Positions 1-5,595 of a stretch of 8,554 bases of DNA are shown here, piece by piece. The stretch is from Erysipelothrix sp. (lineage in GTDB: Bacteria > Bacillota_I > Bacilli_A > Erysipelotrichales > Erysipelotrichaceae), in assembly GCA_012512495.1 (NCBI GenBank), contig JAAZEC010000146.1:1-8554 (forward strand). The letters are read 5' to 3'. Made by a program: the position numbers and the translations under genes. The notes beneath the pieces are model-generated. The model was given only the letters and a program-made list of their open reading frames with translations. It ran no database searches and was not told the origin of the DNA. Numbering within the stretch: position 1 is the first letter of the stretch; every line of letters starts with the position of its first letter.

Positions 1-258
1 CTTCAAGAGAAGTTCAACTTCTTCTATCTTCTCTTTCTTCAACTGTTCATCATCCGTATTGAAAGCCTCCATGACACAATGTTCAAGGTGGTTCTTAATA
101 ATATTCGAGTTCGCCTTCTTAAGAAGCGCAATCGTCGCTAAGATTTGGTTAGATATATCAATACAATACCGATCGTCTTCAAGCATCTGAAGTGACGCCT
201 CCAGGTTACCCTGAGCAATCTTCAAATACTTTCTACCATCTTTCTGTAGTTTATTCAT
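1..258 (-). CDS. csoR: CsoR-family copper-sensing transcriptional repressor (3' end cut by window edge)
   Basis: The reading frame starts at an ATG at 258 behind AGGAG (266-270, 7-base spacing) and stays open for 86 codons to the window edge, so only the last few residues should be missing. The protein is all-helical and carries the CsoR copper ligands Cys32, His57 and Cys61. Their spacing (25 and 4) is the same as Cys36/His61/Cys65 of the Mycobacterium tuberculosis protein, and the segment DRYCIDISNQILA is typical of the family. In this family Cu(I) binding releases the repressor from DNA. A CsoR-type operator overlaps its own transcription start, so autoregulation is likely. The N-terminal helix reads KIAQGNLEA where many CsoRs have KRIEGQIRG; as I remember, a Firmicutes branch shares this form. 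FrmR or RcnR relatives sensing other ligands are less likely because of the Cys-His-Cys set. The copper exporter genes usually found with csoR would lie beyond the left edge. Confidence 0.9.
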   Translation of the reverse strand, partial: MNKLQKDGRKYLKIAQGNLEASLQMLEDDRYCIDISNQILATIALLKKANSNIIKNHLEHCVMEAFNTDDEQLKKEKIEEVELLLK

Positions 259-271
259 ATCTCCACTCCTT

Positions 272-290
272 ATCCCCCCATAGGGGGTAC
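272..290 (-). promoter_or_regulatory. CsoR operator overlapping the csoR transcription start
   Basis: On the minus strand the site reads GTACCCCCTATGGGGGGAT. It is a 5+5 G/C inverted repeat around a 3-base centre, flanked by T/A. This matches the TACCC...GGGTA form of known CsoR operators in Firmicutes. It starts about 7 bases downstream of the -10 box, where bound repressor would block initiation, and ends just before the ribosome binding site. Confidence 0.82.
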
Positions 291-296
291 GGTCAA

Positions 297-325
297 AGTA
301 TATAAAAAGTGAGATCCTTTGTCAA
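297..325 (-). promoter_or_regulatory. Sigma-A promoter of csoR
   Basis: A perfect -35 box TTGACA (320-325) and a TATACT -10 box (297-302) are separated by exactly 17 bases. The predicted start is near 290, giving a leader of about 32 bases that contains the CsoR operator and the Shine-Dalgarno. The -35 box lies in the apical hairpin of the upstream deoD terminator. Confidence 0.85.
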
Positions 326-335
326 GTTTCTCACT
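304..335 (-). terminator. Probable Rho-independent terminator of deoD
   Basis: On the minus strand, just after the deoD stop codon, AGTGAGA (329-335) pairs with TCTCACT (308-314) and is followed by a short T-run (304-308). The 14-base loop can fold further as CTT-GACA-AAG behind a 2x2 internal mismatch. The stem is only moderately GC-rich and the T-run is short, so termination may be partial. The element overlaps both boxes of the csoR promoter or its spacer. Confidence 0.6.
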
Positions 336-341
336 CAATTA

Positions 342-1052
342 TTAAACAAACAGAGAATTCAGTGCCACTTCCATCATCTGAGTAAACGACTCCTGACGCT
401 GTTGTGGTGTTGTTTCCTCCTGAGAGACGAAGGAATCCGAAATCGTTAACAGGCACGCAGCCTCCTTATTCAATTTCCGAGCATTCGCAAACAAAGCAAA
501 CGACTCCATCTCAACACAAATAGCCTTATGTTCCTCATAAATTGTATCCAGATAGCTGGAATCACCACGATAGAACACGTCCGATGAATGAATACGACCC
601 TTGTGGAGTTCAATCCCCAACTTTTCAGCCGACGCAACCAATCGATCATTTAAAGCTGCACTAGGATAAAGGACATCTTCCTCATAGCCAAAGGCAACCC
701 TCGCAAAACTGGACTCCGAATAGGCACTCTCAGTTAATACGACATCAAACAATTTAGCCTCAGCCACGTAAGCACCAGCCGAACCAATCCGGATGATACG
801 ATCAACATCATATTCTGTAAACAACTCATAAGAGTAGATACCAATACTAGGCATCCCCATTCCAGAACCAAACACACTAACTTCTTTGCCCTTATAAAAT
901 CCTGTATATCCAAACATGTTACGAACCGCATTCACTTCTCTCACATCTTCAAGAAACGTATCCGCAATAAACTTGGCACGCAAAGGGTCTCCCGGCATTA
1001 ACACCGTCTTCGCAATATCACCTTTTTTGGCACTAATATGTGCTGTACTCAT
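342..1052 (-). CDS. deoD: Purine nucleoside phosphorylase, DeoD type
   Basis: This cytoplasmic enzyme reversibly splits purine (deoxy)ribonucleosides with phosphate into free base and (deoxy)ribose-1-phosphate, in purine salvage. At 236 residues it has the usual length of the hexameric, bacterial high-molecular-mass PNP. Visible family features are His5 near the N-terminus, which reaches into the neighbouring subunit's site in E. coli DeoD; the phosphate loop GDPLRAK (21-27) with Arg25; Arg44; RIGSAGA (88-94) with Arg88 and Ser91; VEMES (180-184), which contacts the ribose; and SD at 205-206, where Asp206 matches the catalytic Asp204 of E. coli. Arg219 probably matches Arg217. The start at 1052 has AGGAGG (1061-1066) 8 bases upstream; an ATG at 1056 is out of frame. 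The gene has its own promoter and a terminator-like hairpin, so it is probably transcribed alone. Confidence 0.96.
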   Translation of the reverse strand: MSTAHISAKKGDIAKTVLMPGDPLRAKFIADTFLEDVREVNAVRNMFGYTGFYKGKEVSVFGSGMGMPSIGIYSYELFTEYDVDRIIRIGSAGAYVAEAKLFDVVLTESAYSESSFARVAFGYEEDVLYPSAALNDRLVASAEKLGIELHKGRIHSSDVFYRGDSSYLDTIYEEHKAICVEMESFALFANARKLNKEAACLLTISDSFVSQEETTPQQRQESFTQMMEVALNSLFV

Positions 1053-1081
1053 TCATTTTTCCTCCTAAATATGTCTCCATC

Positions 1082-1111
1082 ATTATAACAGAATGATTCC
1101 TATTAAACCAA
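1082..1111 (-). promoter_or_regulatory. Probable sigma-A promoter of deoD (extended -10)
   Basis: A perfect TATAAT -10 box (1082-1087) is preceded by TGT, giving an extended -10 TGTTATAAT. The -35 is a weak TTGGTT (1106-1111) at 18-base spacing. It lies in the 72-base gap between the NUDIX gene and deoD, about 16 bases before the deoD Shine-Dalgarno. Confidence 0.65.
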
Positions 1112-1124
1112 ACACTCAACATCA

Positions 1125-1727
1125 TTAATCAAACTCAATCTTACCCGATTCATAAGCTTTTAATGCTCTAGAAAACTCTTCAAAAGAATTCTTATGAGAC
1201 AGCTTAGGCAGCGCATCCAAGTCAAAGAAACCCACCGCAATCGTCTCATGATTAGGCCTCAGTTCCCCAGAAATGATAGAACCCTTAAAATATATCGCAT
1301 ACTCAGAAATCAAGGTCTTCTTTAACTTCTTATACTTATCCCTGAAGAAAACGGCCAATACTGAATCAATTGAAACAGTCAGACCAGACTCCTGAAAGAC
1401 TTCCTTCATCGCATTACTCGCCGCTGACTCATACACATCACACCAACCACCAGGCAAGGACCACTCTTCGCCCACTTTCTCCTGAACCAACAGCACCTGA
1501 TTCTGCTCATTAAAGACAAACGTGCGCACAGAAACATTCGGCGTCGGATAGATGTCACGAACAAAAAGATTTTGATCCGTCGGCTCGCTCAAGACACTCT
1601 GATTCAACATCTCAAGACTCAACGACTCCAACTCCTCATAGTTCTCCTGAGCATAGGGATCGTTGGTAAATAACTTCCCTATCTTCGAGATTGATTGTAC
1701 CTTCATAGCAAATTCAGCCCATTTCAT
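1125..1727 (-). CDS. NUDIX hydrolase with N-terminal helical domain
   Basis: This 200-residue protein belongs to the NUDIX pyrophosphohydrolases, which cleave nucleoside diphosphates linked to another moiety. Residues about 1-58 form a helical domain (motif DPYAQENYEELESLSLEML) of the kind placed before the NUDIX fold in a Firmicutes subgroup (Nudix_hydro_N type). The NUDIX fold covers about 64-190. The NUDIX box begins at Gly94, with Glu100, Lys108-Glu109, Gln112-Glu113 and Gly115-Leu116. This fits G-x5-E-x7-RE-U-x-EE-x-G-U except for Lys for Arg and Gln for the first Glu of the EE pair; the main metal ligands Glu109 and Glu113 remain. The substrate cannot be read from the sequence. GGAGG (1734-1738) lies 6 bases before the start, and the N-terminal MKWAEFA fits the family. 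Its promoter must lie in the divergent region, but I see no strong minus-strand -35/-10 pair. Confidence 0.88.
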   Translation of the reverse strand: MKWAEFAMKVQSISKIGKLFTNDPYAQENYEELESLSLEMLNQSVLSEPTDQNLFVRDIYPTPNVSVRTFVFNEQNQVLLVQEKVGEEWSLPGGWCDVYESAASNAMKEVFQESGLTVSIDSVLAVFFRDKYKKLKKTLISEYAIYFKGSIISGELRPNHETIAVGFFDLDALPKLSHKNSFEEFSRALKAYESGKIEFD

Positions 1728-1755
1728 AAAATTCCTCCGTCATTTTTGGAATTAA

Positions 1756-1784
1756 TTGAATATCATGTGATTTAATGATATAAT
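1756..1784 (+). promoter_or_regulatory. Sigma-A promoter of the plus-strand NfeD/SPFH operon
   Basis: TTGAAT (1756-1761) and a perfect TATAAT (1779-1784) are 17 bases apart. The predicted start is near 1791, only a few bases before the ribosome binding site of the first gene, so the leader is very short. A 7-base inverted repeat occupies the spacer. Confidence 0.75.
1760..1781. promoter_or_regulatory. Inverted repeat in the divergent promoter region (possible operator)
   Basis: ATATCAT (1760-1766) and ATGATAT (1775-1781) form a perfect 7-base inverted repeat with an 8-base spacer. It fills the space between the -35 and -10 boxes of the plus-strand promoter and lies upstream of the divergent NUDIX gene. 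The size and position suit a dimeric repressor. The region is AT-rich, so chance is a real alternative. Confidence 0.4.
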
Positions 1785-1793
1785 TTTCATAAG

Positions 1794-1799
1794 AAAGGA
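1794..1799 (+). promoter_or_regulatory. Ribosome binding site that fixes the start at 1808
   Basis: AAAGGA lies 8 bases before the ATG at 1808 but directly abuts and overlaps an in-frame ATG at 1799. The upstream ATG has no room for a Shine-Dalgarno, so the start at 1808 is the better call. Confidence 0.75.
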
Positions 1800-1807
1800 T
1801 GTGGAAC

Positions 1808-2194
1808 ATGTATAAGTGGATCGAGGGGAATTTTAATTCCCAAGTTGTCACCATCAATCCCAACCATATTACGCTCAATCAAAAGGCCTCCAACCACTTC
1901 CGTGATGTCAAATACGCCAGTGTAGGCGTTGACTACGAGAAACAGGAACTAGCTATCCACCCTGTCACAAAAACAGAGTTAGAACGTAACACCTTTACCA
2001 TATCACAAATCCATAAGCTCTCCCACGGAAATACGTACACTCGTATCTCCAACAAATCATTAGTTGACCACCTCAGCGAAGTCGTAGGAACTCAGCTCAA
2101 TGGCATCAAGTATTCTGGTCACTTCGATGAGAAGAAGAAGCTACTCATTATCAACCTTAATGAACCGCTAACGAAAGGACAAACGAAACTATGA
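1808..2194 (+). CDS. Unrecognised 128-residue protein, first gene of the NfeD/SPFH operon
   Basis: I do not recognise this protein. From the ATG at 1808 it has 128 residues, no signal peptide and no membrane segment, so it should be cytoplasmic. The sequence suggests an internal duplication. Residues 21-53 (beginning ITLNQKASNHF, ending QELAIHPV) and 79-117 (beginning RISNKSLVDHL, ending KKLLIINL) both look like strand, N-x-K helix, then a KY-containing strand and an acidic turn into a strand ending in hydrophobics. The first unit loosely recalls the AbrB/SpoVT swapped-hairpin pattern, which would suggest DNA binding, but this is weak. Residues 54-78 link the two units. The stop codon overlaps the next start as ATGA, so it is translationally coupled to the NfeD gene. 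An in-frame ATG three codons upstream is rejected because it lacks space for a ribosome binding site. Confidence 0.8.
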   Translation: MYKWIEGNFNSQVVTINPNHITLNQKASNHFRDVKYASVGVDYEKQELAIHPVTKTELERNTFTISQIHKLSHGNTYTRISNKSLVDHLSEVVGTQLNGIKYSGHFDEKKKLLIINLNEPLTKGQTKL

Positions 2195-2640
2195 TCGAAT
2201 ATATCTGGCTTATCGTCTTAGCGGCCACCATTCTGGTAGAGCTGCTCACAGTCGGCAACTTAGTCTTTATCTGGTTCGGATTCGGTGCCATCGGTGCCTG
2301 GATCACCCAGCTTCTTGGTTTCAATTGGCAAGTCCAAGTCGTCATCTTCTCCATCATTACTTTGATATCCCTCTTCTTAGTGAGGCCTATCGCACAGAAA
2401 TACCTCCGTGGTGAAGTCGTCAGTACCAACATGGACCGCATTATCGGCGCACAGTTTCGCCTAGACAACGATCTTCAAAAGGATGTCTGGTACCAACAAC
2501 AAGTCGGTCCCAACCTCTGGAGCATTATCGAAGTCAACCGTCAGCCTCTCTCAAAAGATACATTGGTTGAAGTTATAGCCATTGAGGGAGTAAAATTAGT
2601 AGTAAGATCAATAGATCAAAAGGAGGAAGGAAATGCCTGA
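2191..2640 (+). CDS. NfeD-family membrane protein, short form
   Basis: This 149-residue protein has the layout of the short NfeD type, without the ClpP-like protease domain. Three hydrophobic segments (about 4-20, 24-42 and 46-64), including the glycine-rich FIWFGFGAIGAW, are followed by a beta-rich C-terminal part (about 78-142) that should be the soluble OB fold. NfeD proteins are nearly always encoded next to SPFH proteins and are thought to work with them in membrane organisation or membrane-protein quality control; the exact role is not settled. The genes on both sides overlap it: the start shares ATGA with the previous stop, and the stop lies inside the start of the SPFH gene. Its own Shine-Dalgarno AAAGGA (2174-2179) is 11 bases away, so coupling to upstream translation probably matters. 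Confidence 0.88.
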   Translation: MIEYIWLIVLAATILVELLTVGNLVFIWFGFGAIGAWITQLLGFNWQVQVVIFSIITLISLFLVRPIAQKYLRGEVVSTNMDRIIGAQFRLDNDLQKDVWYQQQVGPNLWSIIEVNRQPLSKDTLVEVIAIEGVKLVVRSIDQKEEGNA

Positions 2641-3538
2641 AAATTTCGCAATCTATCTCGTACTCAGTATTCTCGTACTCATCGTCATTGCGGTGGTGAT
2701 GTACTCCGTACGAATCGTCCCTCAATCGGATGCCTATGTCATAGAACGATTAGGAGCCTACCATCGCATCATGGAAAGAGGTCTGGGTTTCATTGTCCCC
2801 TTCATCGATCGTATTTCCAACAAAGTCACCCTCAAAGAAATAGTCAAAGACTTCGAACCACAACCCGTCATTACCAAAGACAATGTCACGATGCTCATTG
2901 ACACCGTCGTCTACTTCTCAATCATGGACCCCAAACTCTATACTTACGGAGTTCACAATCCTCTCTCAGCCATTGAGAACCTGACAGCAACAACACTTCG
3001 TAATATCATTGGGGACCTTGAGCTAGACCAAACACTCACCTCACGGGACATCATCAACACCTCCATGCGCTCGATACTAGATGAAGCTACCGACCCTTGG
3101 GGCATCCGTGTCAGCCGTGTTGAAGTCAAGAACATCTTGCCACCCAAAGACATTCAGGACGCCATGGAGAAACAAATGAGAGCCGAACGTGAACGACGTG
3201 AAGCCATTCTCCGTGCTGAAGGTGAAAAACGTGCCGCCATCCTCGTCTCCGAAGGACAAAGAGAATCCTTGATTCTTGAAGCCGACGGACACAGAGATGC
3301 CACCATCGCCGAAGCTGAAGGTAAAGCCAAGGCAATGCGCATGATTTTTGATGCTCAGGTCTATGGTATAGAAAAAATTAAGCAGAGCGAACCAACACTT
3401 GAGTACCTCAAAGTCCGCTCCCTAGAAGCAATGGAAAAAGTTGCCGATGGACAAGCTACTAAGCTGATTATTCCATCGGAGTTACAAGATCTCGCTTCCA
3501 TTCTCTCTGCAGGAGCCACTATCCTCGAGAAAAAATAA
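2633..3538 (+). CDS. SPFH/stomatin-like (paraslipin, QmcA-type) membrane protein
   Basis: This 301-residue protein has an N-terminal membrane anchor (about 6-25), then the SPFH domain (about 28-190) opening with RIVPQSDAYVIERLGAYHR and RGLGFIVPFID, and then a charged Ala/Glu/Arg-rich coiled coil (about 177-240). Proteins of this QmcA/paraslipin group form large ring-like membrane assemblies and pair with NfeD; a role in membrane microdomains or protease control is known for relatives, and inferred here. The coiled coil is strikingly regular, with Gly197, Gly208, Gly219 and Gly230 exactly 11 residues apart, each preceded by Ala/Ser and an acidic residue. AGGAGG (2621-2626) is 6 bases before the ATG, a stronger site than that of the two upstream genes. 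The start overlaps the end of the NfeD gene by 8 bases. Transcription should end at the hairpin just past the stop codon. Confidence 0.93.
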   Translation: MPENFAIYLVLSILVLIVIAVVMYSVRIVPQSDAYVIERLGAYHRIMERGLGFIVPFIDRISNKVTLKEIVKDFEPQPVITKDNVTMLIDTVVYFSIMDPKLYTYGVHNPLSAIENLTATTLRNIIGDLELDQTLTSRDIINTSMRSILDEATDPWGIRVSRVEVKNILPPKDIQDAMEKQMRAERERREAILRAEGEKRAAILVSEGQRESLILEADGHRDATIAEAEGKAKAMRMIFDAQVYGIEKIKQSEPTLEYLKVRSLEAMEKVADGQATKLIIPSELQDLASILSAGATILEKK

Positions 3539-3544
3539 GCATTC

Positions 3545-3578
3545 AAAAAGAAGAAATCTATTTCGATTTCTTCTTTTT
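3545..3578. terminator. Bidirectional Rho-independent terminator between convergent operons
   Basis: AAAAAGAAGAAATC (3545-3558) and GATTTCTTCTTTTT (3565-3578) form a perfect 14-base inverted repeat with a 6-base loop. Because the arms begin with A-runs and end with T-runs, the hairpin gives a terminal U-tract on either strand. The stem is AT-rich, so its strength relies on length. The right arm lies inside the sensor-kinase gene and encodes its last lysine-rich codons. Confidence 0.8.
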
Positions 3579-4925
3579 AGTTGGCTCTTCTTGTTTAACA
3601 ATAGAGAAGACGACACCGCCCTCTACATTTTTGGCATCCGCCGTGAAACCCATCCGATCAGCTATCCGATAGACAATCGAGAGGCCTAAGCCAAAGTTTC
3701 CACCCGTGCCCTTCTCATAGGGCTTAAACAGCTTGCTTAAGCGATCGCTATCCATATGATCACCATCATTAAACAGGTACAAACCCTTCTCATTAACGGT
3801 AATAATAATCCTCGAAACCGCATATCTAAGCGCATTATCCAAGAGGTTCTCGACACAGACGCGCCATTGTTCCTCGCTACCATTAAAGACGACATGTTCC
3901 ACATTGGTTATGATTTCTATCTCAGGACGAATAACCTTGAGCGAAAGAATCACCTTCGACACAATATCATCCATTTTTACTTGGTGTTTCTCCAGTTTCT
4001 CATCCTCAAAATAGTCCATCCGATTCAGTAGCAAGAGTGAATGTGCCTTCCGTTCCAAACGATCCGCGTTCTCGATAATGACATCAATCGATTTTTCGAG
4101 CGTATCATACGGATAAATCCCATCACGAATACTCTCCGCATAGGATTTGATCGTCGTGATCGGTGTTTTCAAATCGTGGGAAATGTTGTGTATCATTTCC
4201 ATTTTAGCCTGTTCCTGTTTCTTTATTTCAGCTTCCATCCCCATCAGGGCATTAGCCACATCACCAATTTCATCATTGCGCTTAATGTCCAGTGGATCAC
4301 GATTCTTCTGACCTAGCTGATCGATATAGATCCGGATCTTACGCAAGGGCTTAATGATAGAAAACACCCAGAGTAGAATAATACTGATGTTCACCAACAA
4401 AATGACCGTCAGGATATAAATAACCGTCCGGATTAGTACGTTCTTGAACTCATTCTGATAGGTCACCGAGATTGTCGTTACCAGAAAACTGTTATCATTA
4501 ATCTTCGTGATCGTATAGAGTTCACCACCAAAATTAGTTGGCAACTTGTAATTATGTTTCGTGTCATTCTGAGAGAACCCTCGATTACTGAAGTATTCAA
4601 CCAGAAGTGGATTGACCTGCGTAGTCACATTCGTAAAGACTTCATGATCCTTGGCCACGATGTAATGGTTGATACTGGGATCGGTGTAACCAAATATTTC
4701 GGGATCATTCTCCTTGCTGGTGACATAGCGGTGAATGATGCTGTTTTGTGAACGAGAAATGACCTCGTACATCTGCATATCCACGAAGTCATTGACCTGA
4801 TTATTCAGGAAGAAAGTAATCAGCACGGTCATCACCAGCATTACCATGGCGATTAAACTGATGAACTGCTCGGTGAGATTTAAAGTCGAAACATAGTTAC
4901 GAATCTTCTGTAACATCTCTTTCAT
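3558..4925 (-). CDS. CssS-like sensor histidine kinase
   Basis: This 455-residue membrane kinase has two transmembrane segments (about 21-41 and 164-188) that frame an extracytoplasmic sensor region of about 120 residues. A HAMP linker follows (about 189-241), then the dimerisation domain with the phospho-acceptor His250 in ISHDLKTP, and an ATPase domain with N-box Asn360 and Asn364, a G1 box reading NDGD (386-389), an F-box around FKPYEKG (400-406) and GLGLS (412-416). NDG instead of DNG in the G1 box also occurs, as I recall, in CssS of Bacillus subtilis. The segment after His250 (RDGIYP, then leucine-rich up to NRMDYF) also resembles CssS, the sensor of protein-secretion stress. The stimulus here is an inference. 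The start shares ATGA with the response-regulator stop and has no well-spaced Shine-Dalgarno, pointing to translational coupling. The last codons (KKKKSK) lie in the terminator. Confidence 0.92.
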   Translation of the reverse strand: MKEMLQKIRNYVSTLNLTEQFISLIAMVMLVMTVLITFFLNNQVNDFVDMQMYEVISRSQNSIIHRYVTSKENDPEIFGYTDPSINHYIVAKDHEVFTNVTTQVNPLLVEYFSNRGFSQNDTKHNYKLPTNFGGELYTITKINDNSFLVTTISVTYQNEFKNVLIRTVIYILTVILLVNISIILLWVFSIIKPLRKIRIYIDQLGQKNRDPLDIKRNDEIGDVANALMGMEAEIKKQEQAKMEMIHNISHDLKTPITTIKSYAESIRDGIYPYDTLEKSIDVIIENADRLERKAHSLLLLNRMDYFEDEKLEKHQVKMDDIVSKVILSLKVIRPEIEIITNVEHVVFNGSEEQWRVCVENLLDNALRYAVSRIIITVNEKGLYLFNDGDHMDSDRLSKLFKPYEKGTGGNFGLGLSIVYRIADRMGFTADAKNVEGGVVFSIVKQEEPTKKKKSK

Positions 4926-5581
4926 CCTAAACGATATCCGTATCCATAGATTGTATGTATGTTAAGGTCGGGCATTTTCTTTCGCAAACGGCGTAGCGTA
5001 TCATCGACCACGCGATCCGACCCGAAATAGTCTTCTCCCCAGACCTCATTTAGAATATACTCGCGATCGAAGGCAATCCCCTGACGCTTGGAAAACAATA
5101 TCAACAAATCGAACTCCTTGGTCGTGAGATCTATCTCCATCCCATTAGCGTAGACTTTACGCTGGTTCTCATCAATCTCATAGCTATCGACACTCATTCG
5201 AGAGACCCCAGTTTGGTAGACACGCCTCATGATATTGTTGACGCGCAGGACTAGTTCCTTGGTATAGAATGGTTTCGCGATATAATCATCGGAACCTTTT
5301 TCAAGGCCGATAATCTTATCGAAATCCTTATCGCGGGCGGACATGAAAATAACAGGAGTGCTCGGTGATTTCTGTTTAATCTGATCGATTAAATCAAAAC
5401 CCGAGTTCTCTCCCAACATGATATCCAGGATCCAGAGACTGACATCATCATCATCCAGATGGGCATACGCTTCCTCGAAGGTGTAATAGGAGCGCACTTC
5501 ATACCCTTCCTTCTCAAGATATGAGCGGACAACTTCGTTTAAATCCTTTTCGTCTTCAACAACATTGATGACTTGTTTCAT
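4922..5581 (-). CDS. OmpR/PhoB-family response regulator, CssR-like
   Basis: This 219-residue DNA-binding regulator has a receiver domain (about 1-115) with acidic pocket Glu9-Asp10, phospho-acceptor Asp53 in LWILDIML, switch Ser81 and conserved Lys103 in KPF. A winged-helix domain follows (about 128-219), with LTTKEFDLLILF, a recognition-helix region around DRVVDDTLRRLRKKMP, and the wing IYGYGYRLG. Several of these segments match CssR of Bacillus subtilis as I remember it (WILDIML, VVDD..RRLR.KMP, ETIYGFGYR), which controls htrA-type proteases under secretion stress. Orthology needs a tree. AGAGGAGG (5588-5595) precedes the ATG by 6 bases. The gap to glmM is only 14 bases, with no room for a terminator, so it should be co-transcribed with the cdaA-cdaR-glmM genes. 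Confidence 0.93.
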   Translation of the reverse strand: MKQVINVVEDEKDLNEVVRSYLEKEGYEVRSYYTFEEAYAHLDDDDVSLWILDIMLGENSGFDLIDQIKQKSPSTPVIFMSARDKDFDKIIGLEKGSDDYIAKPFYTKELVLRVNNIMRRVYQTGVSRMSVDSYEIDENQRKVYANGMEIDLTTKEFDLLILFSKRQGIAFDREYILNEVWGEDYFGSDRVVDDTLRRLRKKMPDLNIHTIYGYGYRLG

Positions 5582-5595
5582 AAGTTACCTCCTCT

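Noticed and set aside
1741..1800. Minus-strand promoter for the NUDIX gene
   Set aside because: The region is AT-rich with several weak -10-like strings, but no convincing -35/-10 pair, so none is annotated.
1799..1807. Upstream in-frame ATG as start of the unrecognised protein
   Set aside because: The AAAGGA Shine-Dalgarno directly abuts it; the ATG at 1808 has proper spacing.
2953..3546. Several minus-strand open frames opposite the SPFH gene
   Set aside because: They arise from the repetitive codon pattern of the charged coiled coil; none has a start context or family resemblance.
3756..4751. Plus-strand open frames of 65 to 91 codons opposite the kinase gene
   Set aside because: They mirror the kinase reading frame on the other strand, lack ribosome binding sites and encode no recognisable domain.
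3558..4925. NDG in place of DNG in the kinase G1 box as a sign of an inactive kinase
   Set aside because: The same variant occurs, as I recall, in active Firmicutes kinases such as CssS, and all other ATP-binding motifs are intact.
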